From the NCBI GenBank assembly GCA_903886975.1, contig CAISOB010000085.1, forward strand, positions 1 through 59,416: a stretch of 59,416 nucleotides of DNA. The letters are read 5' to 3'. The translations under genes and the position numbers were made by a program. The stretch comes from an uncultured beta proteobacterium. GTDB lineage: Bacteria; Pseudomonadota; Gammaproteobacteria; Burkholderiales; Rhodocyclaceae. Every line of letters starts with the position of its first letter. Position 1 is the first letter of the stretch. This document shows, one piece after another, positions 49,517 to 59,416 of this stretch. The notes beneath the pieces were generated by a model. That model worked only from the letters and a program-made list of their open reading frames with translations. It was not told where the DNA came from and made no database searches.

Positions 49517-50113
49517 GTGCATGCCCTACTCAAGCTATCGCGCCAGATCGATGCGTTGACCGAACGCATCGGCAAATACGCTCCGTGGCTGATCCTGGTC
49601 GTCGTGCTGATCAGCGCCGCCAACGCCGCGATGCGTTACGCCTTCAACTACAGCTCGAACGCCTTTCTCGAGATTCAGTGGTACCTGTTCGGCCTGATCT
49701 TTCTGTCCTGTGCCGGCTTTACGCTGCTGCGCAACGAACATGTCCGCATCGACATCATCTCGGGACGCTTTTCCAAGCGCGGGCAAACCTGGATCGACAT
49801 TTTCGGCATTCTCTTCTTCCTGATGCCGATGGCCATTGCCATCCTGGTGCTCTCATGGCCGGTGTTCGTGCATGCCTTGCTCGAGGGCGAGATGTCGAAC
49901 AGCGCCGGCGGCCTCATCGTCTGGCCCGCCCGCTTCATGATCCCGGCCGGCTTCTTCCTGTTGATCCTGCAGGCCGTTTCCGAATTGATCAAGCGCATCG
50001 GTTTTCTGCAGGGACTGTGTCCCGACCCGACGGAGAAACTCAGCGCGTTAACCGCGGAAGAAGAACTCGCGCTCGCCATCAAAGCCAACGCCGCCAAGCA
50101 GGGAGATGCATGA
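49517..50113 (+). CDS. dctQ: TRAP transporter small permease (DctQ type), GTG start
   Basis: Small membrane subunit of a sodium-driven tripartite transporter. 198 residues from GTG 49517, which has AAGGA 7 nt upstream; an ATG at 49490 is the alternative. Four transmembrane helices (about 21-40, 55-75, 96-118, 140-160). The ATGA overlap with dctM couples the two. Confidence 0.88.
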   Translation: MHALLKLSRQIDALTERIGKYAPWLILVVVLISAANAAMRYAFNYSSNAFLEIQWYLFGLIFLSCAGFTLLRNEHVRIDIISGRFSKRGQTWIDIFGILFFLMPMAIAILVLSWPVFVHALLEGEMSNSAGGLIVWPARFMIPAGFFLLILQAVSELIKRIGFLQGLCPDPTEKLSALTAEEELALAIKANAAKQGDA

Positions 50114-51738
50114 TGGTCGCATTTCTCATCGCCAACATGGCGCCTGTCATGTTTGCCTCAATGATTCTTTTCCTTCTGGTCGGTTTCCCCGTCGCCTTCG
50201 CCCTGGCCGCCAACGGGGTTGTATTCGGCCTGATCGGCATCGAACTCGGCCTGATCGGCCCGCAGATATTCCAGGCCTTGCCGGATCGCATTTACGGCGT
50301 GATGGCCAATGAAACGCTGCTGGCCGTTCCCTTCTTCACCTTCATGGGGCTGATCCTCGAACGTTCGGGCATGGCGGAAGACCTGCTCGATACCATCGGC
50401 CAGTTGTTCGGCGCGATTCGCGGCGGCCTGGCTTACGCGGTCATTTTCGTCGGCGCCTTGCTCGCCGCGACCACCGGCGTGGTTGCCGCCTCGGTGATCT
50501 CGATGGGCCTCATCTCGCTGCCGATCATGCTGCGTTACGGCTACGACAAGCGGCTTGCCGCCGGCGTCATCGCTGCCTCGGGAACGCTGGCGCAGATCAT
50601 TCCGCCCTCGCTGGTGCTGATCGTCATGGCCGACCAACTCGGCAAATCGGTCGGCGACATGTACAAGGGCGCTTTCATTCCGGGGCTGACGCTGACCGGT
50701 CTTTATGTCCTGTATGTCATCCTCGTCTCCTTTTTCCGGCCCGCGTGGGTGCCGGCCCTGCCGCCCGCAGCGCGCACCTTCCGCGAGCCAAGCGGCAAGA
50801 CCGGCAGCGCTTCGCTGCTGGTGCTGACGGCCATCTCCGTCGCCGCCGGCATCGCCTTCGGCCAGACCCTCCCGGTCGACGCTCCGCTCGATGAACTGAT
50901 CGTCAAGTGCACCATGGTCGGCATCGGCGTCCCCTTTGTCTGCGCGCTGATCAACAAGGTGTTGAAACTCGGCCTGCTCTCGGCCATGGCGGAAAAAGTG
51001 ACCTTCGTGCTGATCCCGCCGCTGGCACTGATCTTCCTCGTACTGGGCACCATCTTTCTCGGCATCGCGACGCCAACCGAGGGCGGCGCCATGGGCGCCA
51101 CCGGCGCGCTGGTCATGGCCTTCGTTCGCCGGCGAATGAACGGATCGCTGCTCAGGCAGGCGATGGGAAGCACCGCCAAACTAACCACCTTCGTGGTGTT
51201 CATCCTGATCGGCGCGCGCGTTTTCTCGCTGTCCTTCTACGGGGTCGATGGCCATGTCTGGGTCGAGCATCTGCTCGGCAACCTGCCCGGCGGCCAGATC
51301 GGTTTCCTGATCGTGGTCAACCTTCTGGTTTTCGTGCTGGCCTTCTTTCTCGACTACTTCGAGCTTTCGTTCATCGTCGTCCCCTTGCTCGGCCCGGTAG
51401 CGCAAAGCCTGGGCATCGACCTGATCTGGTTCGGCGTGCTGCTCGGGGTCAACATGCAAACATCTTTCCTGCATCCGCCGTTCGGTTTCGCGCTGTTCTT
51501 CCTGCGTTCGGTCGCCCCGGCATCGGTCAAGTCGTCCGACATCTATTGGGGCGCGATACCCTTTGTCTTGATCCAGATCATCATGGTCGGGCTGATCATC
51601 ACTTTCCCGCAGCTCGTGACCTCCGGACTCGACAAGGCAAGCACGGTCGATCCCAACACCATCGAAATGGTACTGCCGGAAACCAATTACGACGAACCGG
51701 AGCAAGCCCCGGTGCTGCCGCCGGAAAAGACGAAATAG
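50110..51738 (+). CDS. dctM: TRAP transporter large permease (DctM type)
   Basis: Transport channel subunit with about twelve to thirteen transmembrane helices. 542 residues, longer than the classic ~430-residue DctM because of an extra loop/helix region in the middle, typical of the mannitol/chloroaromatic-compound-type TRAP. ATGs at 50110 and 50113 are both possible; GGGAG fits either. LGIATPTEGGAMGATGA is the conserved substrate-site segment. Confidence 0.93.
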   Translation: MMVAFLIANMAPVMFASMILFLLVGFPVAFALAANGVVFGLIGIELGLIGPQIFQALPDRIYGVMANETLLAVPFFTFMGLILERSGMAEDLLDTIGQLFGAIRGGLAYAVIFVGALLAATTGVVAASVISMGLISLPIMLRYGYDKRLAAGVIAASGTLAQIIPPSLVLIVMADQLGKSVGDMYKGAFIPGLTLTGLYVLYVILVSFFRPAWVPALPPAARTFREPSGKTGSASLLVLTAISVAAGIAFGQTLPVDAPLDELIVKCTMVGIGVPFVCALINKVLKLGLLSAMAEKVTFVLIPPLALIFLVLGTIFLGIATPTEGGAMGATGALVMAFVRRRMNGSLLRQAMGSTAKLTTFVVFILIGARVFSLSFYGVDGHVWVEHLLGNLPGGQIGFLIVVNLLVFVLAFFLDYFELSFIVVPLLGPVAQSLGIDLIWFGVLLGVNMQTSFLHPPFGFALFFLRSVAPASVKSSDIYWGAIPFVLIQIIMVGLIITFPQLVTSGLDKASTVDPNTIEMVLPETNYDEPEQAPVLPPEKTK

Positions 51739-51756
51739 GAAAATCCAGACGAAAAA

Positions 51757-51777
51757 AACGGGGGCAAAGCCCCCGTT
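51757..51777. terminator. Terminator between dctM and dctP
   Basis: A 9-bp stem AACGGGGGC/GCCCCCGTT with AAA loop between the two convergent genes. On the minus strand it is followed by a seven-base T run, so it ends dctP strongly; rightwards the tail (CTCGTTTC) is weak for dctM. Confidence 0.88.
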
Positions 51778-51794
51778 CTCGTTTCAGCAAGCGC

Positions 51795-52874
51795 CTACTT
51801 GCGACTGTACATGAATTTGGCGAATTCGTTTTCCGCCACCCGGAACCACGAATTCTGTTCGTCGAGGAATTTCTTGTAGTCGTCGTAGACTTTCTTGAAC
51901 TCGGGGTTCTTCGCCGACGTTTCCGCGTAGTACTCCATGGCGGCCTTGTAGCTCGCCTCCATGACATCCCGCGGGAAAGGCAGCAACTTGGTGCCGGAAG
52001 CGAGCAGTTGCTTGAGCGCCGCCGGATTGGCCGCATCGTAGCGCGCGCACATCTCGGTGTTGGTGTCGGCACAAGCCGCTTCGACAATCGCCTGGTATTC
52101 CGCGGGCAACTCAGCCCACTTCTTGGCGTTGATGTAGGTGGAGATTTGCGGGCCGCCTTCCCACCAGGCCGGGTAGTAGTAGTACTTGGCTACCTTATTG
52201 AAGCCCAACCTCTGGTCGTCATACGGTCCGACCCACTCGACCGCATCGATCGTGCCTTTTTCCAGTGCCGGATAGATGTCGCTGCCGGAGATCTGTTGCG
52301 GCACCACGCCCAGCTTTGCCAACACCGCCCCGGCCAAGCCGGCCACGCGCATCTTCAGGCCCTTGAAGTCGGCGACACTCTTCATTTCCTTGCGGTACCA
52401 CCCGCCCATCTGCGCACCCGTATTGCCGCTCGGGAAAGCGATGATGTTCGATTTTGCGAAGAAGTCGCCCATCAACTTGGCGCCGTTACCGTGCCGATAC
52501 CAAGCTGTCGTCTGGCGAGAATTCATGCCGAACGGAATCGCCGTGTCGATACAATAGGTCGGATCCTTGCCGAAAAAGTAGTACGAGCAGGTGAACCCCA
52601 TTTCAACGGTATTGTCCTTGACGGCGTCATGCACCCCGGGACCGGGAACAATTTCGCCAGCGGCAAACAACTGGATCTGGAACTTGCCGCCGGTCATGTC
52701 GGAAATACGCTTGACCAGGAACTCTGCCGACCCATGCAAGGTATCCAGGCTCTTCGGGAAACTCGATGCGATCCGCCACTTGATGGTCGGCGCGGTCTGC
52801 GCCACTGCGGGCAGCGCCACGGCGCCGGCGGCTAGACCAACGCCCGCTTTCTTCAAAAATGAACGTCTTTCCAT
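51795..52874 (-). CDS. dctP: TRAP transporter solute-binding protein (TakP-like)
   Basis: Periplasmic receptor that brings the ligand to DctQM. 359 residues with a Tat-type signal (RRSFLKKAG) and cleavage after AVA-QT, so it is probably exported folded. The VGPYDDQRLGFNKVAKYYYYPAWWEGG region is the family feature of TakP-type receptors, which bind 2-oxo acids with sodium; TRAP proteins of the mannitol/chloroaromatic group share it. The actual ligand is unknown. It is encoded convergent to dctQM rather than with it. Confidence 0.93.
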   Translation of the reverse strand: MERRSFLKKAGVGLAAGAVALPAVAQTAPTIKWRIASSFPKSLDTLHGSAEFLVKRISDMTGGKFQIQLFAAGEIVPGPGVHDAVKDNTVEMGFTCSYYFFGKDPTYCIDTAIPFGMNSRQTTAWYRHGNGAKLMGDFFAKSNIIAFPSGNTGAQMGGWYRKEMKSVADFKGLKMRVAGLAGAVLAKLGVVPQQISGSDIYPALEKGTIDAVEWVGPYDDQRLGFNKVAKYYYYPAWWEGGPQISTYINAKKWAELPAEYQAIVEAACADTNTEMCARYDAANPAALKQLLASGTKLLPFPRDVMEASYKAAMEYYAETSAKNPEFKKVYDDYKKFLDEQNSWFRVAENEFAKFMYSRK

Positions 52875-52921
52875 GGTATTTATTCTCCGAGAGTTAAGAA
52901 CCGATCTGGAACAACCGAATG

Positions 52922-52949
52922 ATTATAGCGAAAGCACGTATACGTTGAA
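52922..52949 (-). promoter_or_regulatory. Promoter of dctP (sigma-70)
   Basis: Minus strand: TTCAAC (52944-52949), 16-nt spacer, perfect TATAAT (52922-52927), giving a ~40-nt leader before the ATG at 52874. Confidence 0.6.
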
Positions 52950-52999
52950 CGGGCTTTTTTCCAGTTCGCAACAGTAAAAGCGACTGAGGACAATGCCGC

Positions 53000-54373
53000 T
53001 CAGCTTCCCGCCACTTTCATCTGCTCGACGAGGATCGAGCCGACCTGCTTGGAGCCGCGCATCAATACGTCGCTGCCGACCGCCGCGACATGGGCGAACA
53101 TGTCGCGCAGGTTGCCGGCGATGGTCACTTCTTCAACCGGGTGCACGATCTTCCCGCCTTCGACCCAATAGCCGGCCGCGCCGCGCGAGTAGTCGCCATT
53201 CACGTAATTGACGCCTTGTCCGAGCAATTCGGTGACCAGCAGGCCGCGCCCCATCTCTTCGAGCATGGCGCAAAAATCGCCGTGGCTGGGATGCACGATC
53301 AGGTTGTGGCTGCCGCCGCCGTTGCCGGTCGTCTGCATGCCCAGTTTGCGTGCCGTGTAGGCGCTCAGGAAGTAGCCCTGCACGACCCCGTCGACGACGA
53401 CTTCCCGATCTCTCGTGGCAACGCCATCACTGTCGAAGAAGCTGCTTGCCAGAGCGCCGCGCAAATGCGGGCGTTCGCTGATTCGGACCCGCTTCGAGAA
53501 GATCTGCTGGCCGAGGCTGTCGACGAGAAACGAAGTCTTGCGGTAAAGGCTGCCGCCGCTGGCCGCGTGAACGAAGTTGCCGATCAGCGAGGCGGCCAGC
53601 GGCGCTTCGAACAGTACCGGCACCTTGCAGGTTTTGATCTTGCGCGCGCCGAGACGGGCCAGCGCACGCCGCGCCGCGTAATCGCCTATCGCTTCGGGCG
53701 CAGCGATTTGCTGCGCATCGCGCGCCGTCGAATACCAGTCGTCGCGCTGCATTGCCTCGTCCTTGCCGGCGATCAGCGAACACGAAATGTAATGCCGCGA
53801 GGTCGGGTAGCCGCCCATGAAGCCCGCGCTGTTGGCCGAAACGAACTGGCCTTCCTGGATCGAGACCGTCGCGCCTTCCGAATTCGTCACTTGCGGGCTG
53901 ACGGCAAATGCCGCCTGTTCGCAGCGCTGCGCTGCGTCGATCGCCGCATCGACGGAAATCAGCCACGGATGGTAAAGATCGAGCTCGGCAAAGCCTTGCG
54001 CGGGCGTGGCCAGGAGATTCGCGTCGGCCAATCCCGCACAGGGGTCGGCGGCGGTAAAGCGGGCGATATTGAGTGCGGCCTCGACCGTGTCACGCACCGC
54101 TGCCGCGGAAAAATCGGAGGTACTGGCGTGGCCTTTGTGCTGGCCCAGATAGACGGTGACGCCGATGCCCTTGTCGCGGTTGTATTCTATGGTTTCGACC
54201 GCGCCGCAGCGCACGCTGACCGACTGTCCGAAGCCTTCGGAGACATCGACCTCGCAGTCGCTGGCCCCCGACTCCTTGGCCAGCGCGAGAACACGCTGGG
54301 CAAAATCCCACAGACTGGCGAGCGGCTGGCTGAAACGTGATTCGGCAACGGCGGACGACGGGGATGGCGACAT
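53000..54373 (-). CDS. pmbA: Metalloprotease PmbA/TldE
   Basis: Subunit of the TldD/TldE protease, which degrades unfolded peptides and processes microcins; PmbA itself lacks the HExxxH zinc motif found in TldD. 457 residues, with GIGVTVYLGQHKGHASTSD and the C-terminal VEGGKIVHPVEEVTIAGNLRDMF typical of the family. Its TldD partner is not in this window. Divergent from darP, a conserved arrangement (pmbA-yjgA). Confidence 0.95.
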   Translation of the reverse strand: MSPSPSSAVAESRFSQPLASLWDFAQRVLALAKESGASDCEVDVSEGFGQSVSVRCGAVETIEYNRDKGIGVTVYLGQHKGHASTSDFSAAAVRDTVEAALNIARFTAADPCAGLADANLLATPAQGFAELDLYHPWLISVDAAIDAAQRCEQAAFAVSPQVTNSEGATVSIQEGQFVSANSAGFMGGYPTSRHYISCSLIAGKDEAMQRDDWYSTARDAQQIAAPEAIGDYAARRALARLGARKIKTCKVPVLFEAPLAASLIGNFVHAASGGSLYRKTSFLVDSLGQQIFSKRVRISERPHLRGALASSFFDSDGVATRDREVVVDGVVQGYFLSAYTARKLGMQTTGNGGGSHNLIVHPSHGDFCAMLEEMGRGLLVTELLGQGVNYVNGDYSRGAAGYWVEGGKIVHPVEEVTIAGNLRDMFAHVAAVGSDVLMRGSKQVGSILVEQMKVAGS

Positions 54374-54520
54374 GGGATAACGATGCTCACGGCGAAAGCC
54401 GCTATCATAGCAGTTCCCTGCCGCTCACCCGCCGGGGCGGGCGACGGTCCTGGGCAATCACGATTGAGGTCCGCAATCCCCTGGTCCCGAAACAAGGACC
54501 CTGCTGGCGAAGAGAAACCG

Positions 54521-55877
<1,357 letters not shown>

Positions 55878-55910
55878 GAACGCCCTGAGCAGGATCTTCA
55901 TGCCAAAATC

Positions 55911-56594
55911 ATGACCATGGATAATGCCGATTTGCGCGCCGTCTGGCTGACCCTGCAACTCGCCGGTGCGGTGACCGTGCTGCTGCTTCTGGTCGGTACG
56001 CCGATCGCCTGGTGGCTCTCGCGCACCCGCTCGCGGGCGAAGGGCGCCGTCGGTGCCGTGGTCGCCTTGCCGCTGGTGCTGCCACCGACGGTCATCGGCT
56101 TTTATCTGCTGGTCGCAATGGGGCCGAAGGGGCCGTTCGGGCAGCTGACCGAAGCGCTCGGACTGGGCGTCCTGCCCTTCACTTTCGCCGGCCTGGTCGT
56201 CGCGTCGGCGATCTATTCGCTGCCTTTCATGGTGCAACCGCTGCAGAACGCCTTCGAGACGATCGGCGAGCGCCCGCTCGAAGTCGCCGCGACGCTGCGC
56301 GCCAGCCCATGGGACGCCTTCTGGTCAGTGGCGGTGCCGCTCGCCCGGCCGGGATTTGTGTCGGGCGCCATCTTGAGCTTCGCGCACACGGTCGGCGAGT
56401 TCGGCGTGGTGCTGATGATAGGCGGCAATATTCCGGACAAGACACGCGTGGTTTCGGTGCTCATCTACGATCACGTCGAGGCGCTCGAATACATGCAGGC
56501 ACACGGACTGGCCGGCGCCATGCTGGCTTTCAGCTTCATCGTGCTGCTGACGCTGTACACCCTGAATCCGCGCGCCGTAAGGAATGTTTCGTGA
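55911..56594 (+). CDS. modB: Molybdate ABC transporter permease ModB
   Basis: 227-residue inner-membrane permease with five to six transmembrane helices and the ABC-contact EAA loop ([25 protein letters not shown]). Its TGA overlaps the modC GTG by 4 bp. Confidence 0.96.
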   Translation: MTMDNADLRAVWLTLQLAGAVTVLLLLVGTPIAWWLSRTRSRAKGAVGAVVALPLVLPPTVIGFYLLVAMGPKGPFGQLTEALGLGVLPFTFAGLVVASAIYSLPFMVQPLQNAFETIGERPLEVAATLRASPWDAFWSVAVPLARPGFVSGAILSFAHTVGEFGVVLMIGGNIPDKTRVVSVLIYDHVEALEYMQAHGLAGAMLAFSFIVLLTLYTLNPRAVRNVS

Positions 56595-57670
56595 GCGGCG
56601 ACATCTGCGCCCATTTCCGTCTCGAGCGCGGCGATTTTCGCCTCGATATCGATCTCGAACTGCCGGCCCGCGGCATCGCCGTGCTGTTCGGCCCTTCCGG
56701 TTCGGGCAAGACCACCTGCCTGCGCGCGATGGCCGGACTGGAGCGCGCGCCGGACGGTTTCTTTTCAATTGCCGGCGAGGTCTGGCAGGACGAGGCCAGC
56801 GGCGTTTTCGTACCGACCCATCGCCGCGCACTCGGCTACGTTTTTCAGGAGGCCAGCCTGTTCCCGCATCTGTCCGTGGAAAGGAACATGGAATTCGGTC
56901 AAAGACGCGCGACGAATGCCGCGCCGCATGGCGAACTCGACACGGTTGCCGATCTGCTGGGTATCCGAGCCTTGCTCAAGCGCCGGCCGGACAGCCTTTC
57001 CGGTGGCGAGCGCCAGCGCGTGGCCATCGCTCGCGCGCTGCTCGCCGCGCCGCGCCTGCTGCTGATGGACGAGCCTTTGGCGGCGCTCGATTTAAAGCGC
57101 AAACGCGAAATTCTGCCGTATCTGGAGCGCCTGCACGATGAACTGGCGATCCCGGTCATTTACGTCAGCCACGCACCGGACGAAGTGGCGCGACTCGCCG
57201 ATCATCTGGTCCTGCTCGAGGAAGGCCGCGTCGTGGCGAGCGGTCCGCTGTGCGATACGCTGGCGCGCACCGACCTGCCGCCGGCTTTCGCCGACGATGC
57301 CGGCGTCGTCATCGAAACCACGCTCTCGGGAAACGTTGCCGACAATCTCTCGCAGCTCGAATTCGCCGACGGCACGCTGCATGTCGGCCGGCGCCCGGAA
57401 GTGCCGGGCAGCCGGCTGCGCTGCCGCATCCACGCCCGCGACGTGAGCGTCGCGCTCGAACGTCCGCGCGCGTCGAGCATTGTCAACATCCTGCCGGCGA
57501 CGGTCAGCGCGGTCGCCGCAACCGACACGCCGGGGCATGTCCTTGTGCAGATGCGCGTCGGCGGCACGCCCTTGCTCGCCCGCATCACCGAACGCTCGCA
57601 GCGCGAACTGGAAATCGCGCCCGGCCGCACCGTCTGGGCGCAAATCAAGGGCGTTGCCCTGCTGGCCTGA
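56591..57670 (+). CDS. modC: Molybdate ABC transporter ATPase ModC (GTG start)
   Basis: 359 residues: ABC domain with Walker [10 protein letters not shown], signature [17 protein letters not shown] and Walker B LLMDEP, followed by a TOBE-like molybdate-binding domain (about 290-355) that gives the trans-inhibition site. GTG 56591 overlaps the modB stop by 4 bp. No ModE regulator or Mo-box is recognised upstream of modA. Confidence 0.95.
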   Translation: MSGDICAHFRLERGDFRLDIDLELPARGIAVLFGPSGSGKTTCLRAMAGLERAPDGFFSIAGEVWQDEASGVFVPTHRRALGYVFQEASLFPHLSVERNMEFGQRRATNAAPHGELDTVADLLGIRALLKRRPDSLSGGERQRVAIARALLAAPRLLLMDEPLAALDLKRKREILPYLERLHDELAIPVIYVSHAPDEVARLADHLVLLEEGRVVASGPLCDTLARTDLPPAFADDAGVVIETTLSGNVADNLSQLEFADGTLHVGRRPEVPGSRLRCRIHARDVSVALERPRASSIVNILPATVSAVAATDTPGHVLVQMRVGGTPLLARITERSQRELEIAPGRTVWAQIKGVALLA

Positions 57671-57701
57671 TCGGAATGATGAGGATCGGGGAATCCGTCG
57701 G

Positions 57702-59225
57702 CTAGCTCGCCGCTTGCTGGCGATAGCGGCCGATCTCGAGATTGCCGCCGATCTTCTCGAGCTCGATCGGTGTCAATACGAATTGTTGTCGCCCGTAGGC
57801 GAACTCGAGGTTCACGCGCACATCGAAACTTCCCGCCGGCATGACCAGCCGCGCTTCGCCCGGCGTATCGCCGTCGCGCAGCCAGATGCCCGGAATCGCG
57901 CCGGTCGCCGAGAAGCCCGCGCTGCGCGGCCGCAGGTCAACACTCTGCGCGTGCCGCGACAGGGACTGGATGCCGACACTGGCGCGCCCTTCAGCATCCT
58001 TGCTATAGCGCCTGACAACACCGAGCACCCAGTTCTCGCCGCCCTCGGGCTGCATGCACAACAAGGCACCGATCTTGAGCCATTCGCCAAGTTCCTCAAC
58101 GCCGGCGCCAAAGCCGCCGATGCTGACATTTTCGACGACCCAGCTCTCCGCCACGTGTTCCTTGCCCAGCCGCGCGATATCGCCGGCAAAGACGGTAAAG
58201 CAGTCGTCAAAGCCGCGCAGCACCGCAATGCGTGTCTTTACGGCGTGCCGCGGATGCTCGCGCTGCGGCGGGTCGGGCGCCCAGTACACGGCCAGATGAC
58301 GCAGCGCCGGCAGCAAGACCTTGACCAGATACTCGCCGCCCAAATTGAGATCGGAGGGAACCGTGCCGCGTTCGACTTCGCGCAGCATCTCGCTCAAGGC
58401 CTGCGGCGCGGTCCCCGGCGCGAAGAAGCGCAGCGCTGTGGTCAGCTTCTCGGGCCGACGCGCCAGTCGGGCCGGCGGCGAACCGCTCGCGGCGTCGATC
58501 CAATACACGCTATCCCGCTCGCAGGTGGCCGAAAAAATAAAACCGGGCAGAAAACGGGTGATCAGCTTGTCGGCCACTTCGATCTCGAGCGGCATCAGGC
58601 TGTCCATCGACGACGAATAGAACATCAGCGCCTGCAGATATTGTTGCGCGACGCTGGTGAGCTCCGTCTGCGTCGGATAGAGTTGCACCGACTTCTGCGC
58701 GTAGCCCGCGGCTTCGGCCATCAGATAAGACCGCCCAAGTCCGCGCCACAAGTCTTCGCCAATCGGGCCGTAGCGTAGCTTGACCCATTTCAGCTGAATG
58801 GCGCGTGCCGCCATGAGGCGCGTCGCGGCGAGCGGCAGCGACGGTTTCAAAGCCTCGCTGCCGCGGTCTTTCGGACTATGGTGCGCGCGCTCGATAGCGC
58901 GCGCGTATCGGCTCGAGACCTCGCCACAATAGTTGTAGCACATGGTCCACATCCGGCGTTCATCGCTCTTCGACAGCCGCGGCGATGTCAGGTAGTCGCG
59001 CGACACGCGGCGCAAGTGGGGCTGCGCTGCTTCGTCGAGCTGGCGAACCACGTCGAAGTACTGATCGACGCGAAAATCGTCTGCGCTCTGCAGCGATTCG
59101 AGCCAGCCGTAAATCTCGTCGAGCGCCTTGAATGCACTGTCGACCGGCAACTCGGCGAGCACGCGCTTGAGTTCCTTGCCATCCCCGAGCGGATGCTCAG
59201 GGCGCGACGAAAACAGTTTCAGCAT
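57702..59225 (-). CDS. PilZ-domain protein (putative c-di-GMP effector), 507 aa
   Basis: Not closely recognised. 507 residues: a helical N-terminal region (1-330) of unknown fold and a C-terminal PilZ-like domain (about 335-430) with an RxxxR-type basic stretch and the N-x-S-x2-G motif N366-V-S-I-G-G (c-di-GMP binding), then a tail. ATG 59225 is preferred because upstream in-frame codons to 59294 run into IS630 sequence. The gene faces modC. The function is inferred only from the motif. Confidence 0.75.
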   Translation of the reverse strand: MLKLFSSRPEHPLGDGKELKRVLAELPVDSAFKALDEIYGWLESLQSADDFRVDQYFDVVRQLDEAAQPHLRRVSRDYLTSPRLSKSDERRMWTMCYNYCGEVSSRYARAIERAHHSPKDRGSEALKPSLPLAATRLMAARAIQLKWVKLRYGPIGEDLWRGLGRSYLMAEAAGYAQKSVQLYPTQTELTSVAQQYLQALMFYSSSMDSLMPLEIEVADKLITRFLPGFIFSATCERDSVYWIDAASGSPPARLARRPEKLTTALRFFAPGTAPQALSEMLREVERGTVPSDLNLGGEYLVKVLLPALRHLAVYWAPDPPQREHPRHAVKTRIAVLRGFDDCFTVFAGDIARLGKEHVAESWVVENVSIGGFGAGVEELGEWLKIGALLCMQPEGGENWVLGVVRRYSKDAEGRASVGIQSLSRHAQSVDLRPRSAGFSATGAIPGIWLRDGDTPGEARLVMPAGSFDVRVNLEFAYGRQQFVLTPIELEKIGGNLEIGRYRQQAAS

Positions 59226-59280
59226 GATGACAACCAGTCCTTGGTCCCCGCCCGGGGGAAACGGATTCGATATCCCGCTA

Positions 59281-59416
59281 GTGTAGTGCGTCATAAATAA
59301 CGGAACTTAAATAACAATTGGCCCTCCAAGTAAGCAGGAGGTCACTGCCATGCGCGTAGCAAAGCCCATTGAATTGAATGCTGACGATGATCGACGGCTT
59401 CGGATTCTCTCCAAGC
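59281..59416 (+). mobile_element. Left end of an IS630-type insertion sequence (truncated by window)
   Basis: From GTGTAGTGCGTCATAAATAAC at 59281 onward the sequence is unlike the neighbouring gene. It directly follows a TA dinucleotide (59279-59280), the duplicated target of IS630/Tc1 elements, and precedes a transposase start at 59350. The right end is outside the window, so the element boundary and inverted repeats cannot be confirmed. Confidence 0.6.
59350..59416 (+). CDS. IS630 family transposase, N-terminal fragment (continues past window)
   Basis: 22 complete codons (MRVAKPIELNADDDRR, then LRILSK) match the start of IS630-family transposases, before the helix-turn-helix. GGAGG lies 9 nt upstream of the ATG. 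The rest of the gene is beyond base 59416. Confidence 0.65.
   Translation, partial: MRVAKPIELNADDDRRLRILSK

Overview
The window is a contiguous piece of a high-GC Gram-negative chromosome, almost entirely housekeeping genes. The truncated 16S rRNA at the left edge, the gene order (tyrS / M23 peptidase / erpA / bactofilin / argC / rpsI-rplM; proS / lytic transglycosylase / ffh; pilBCD; secB-grxC-rhodanese / envC-ctp) and the presence of Coq7, SlmA, BioC and CNP1-like proteins point to a betaproteobacterium, probably Rhodocyclales (Sterolibacteriaceae/Sulfuritalea-like). The family level is an inference from the 16S 5' end and from synteny; no database was searched.

Layout. 1-640: the 5' end of an rRNA operon (minus strand) with a boxA leader and two near-identical tandem promoters just behind tyrS. 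640-6.9 kb: tyrS, an M23 endopeptidase, then the leftward rplM-rpsI and argC/DUF6776/bactofilin/erpA groups. 7-13.2 kb: OsmC, Coq7, CNP1-like, RppH, ProS with a translationally coupled lytic transglycosylase, and Ffh. 13.2-21.6 kb: a CcsA/YpjD-like membrane protein, the type IV pilus motor genes pilB-pilC-pilD, and fmdB/DUF502/aspS/Nudix. 21.6-28.5 kb: CWC zinc protein, argB, HAD nucleotidase, slmA, acyltransferase, hemB, engB/yihA, cytochrome c4 and a CBS protein. 28.6-38 kb: gpmI, bioC-bioB, a ComF-like protein and a 1561-residue NAD-glutamate dehydrogenase. 38.3-45.7 kb: trmL, gpsA, SH3 protein, secB-grxC-rhodanese, envC-ctp, a small conserved protein and a MoeB/ThiF enzyme. 45.7-59.2 kb: glyA-nrdR-ribD, a histidine phosphatase, a TRAP transporter (QM and P convergent), pmbA/darP, modABC and a PilZ protein. 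The last ~135 bases are the left end of an IS630-type element.

The most interesting non-coding signal is between hemB and engB (yihA). A short rightward transcription unit is predicted there: a sigma-E/AlgU-like promoter (GGAACT ... TCTGA), about 100 nt able to fold into two hairpins, one with a C-rich loop resembling an anti-Shine-Dalgarno seed, and a strong intrinsic terminator whose 3' arm lies antisense to the last codons of engB. Convergence on engB is the position of Spot 42 in enterics and of the sigma-22-dependent ErsA in Pseudomonas. I propose it as an unannotated envelope-stress sRNA. It is untested.

Other points: a 518-bp hairpin-rich gap between gdhB and trmL that looks like a dispersed repeat; an IS630 end inserted immediately upstream of a PilZ gene with a possible outward promoter; a phosphoglycerate mutase locus carrying gpmI while the usual gpmA position is empty; and many coupled genes using GTG or TTG starts. 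I found no CRISPR array, tRNA gene, prophage or defence system.
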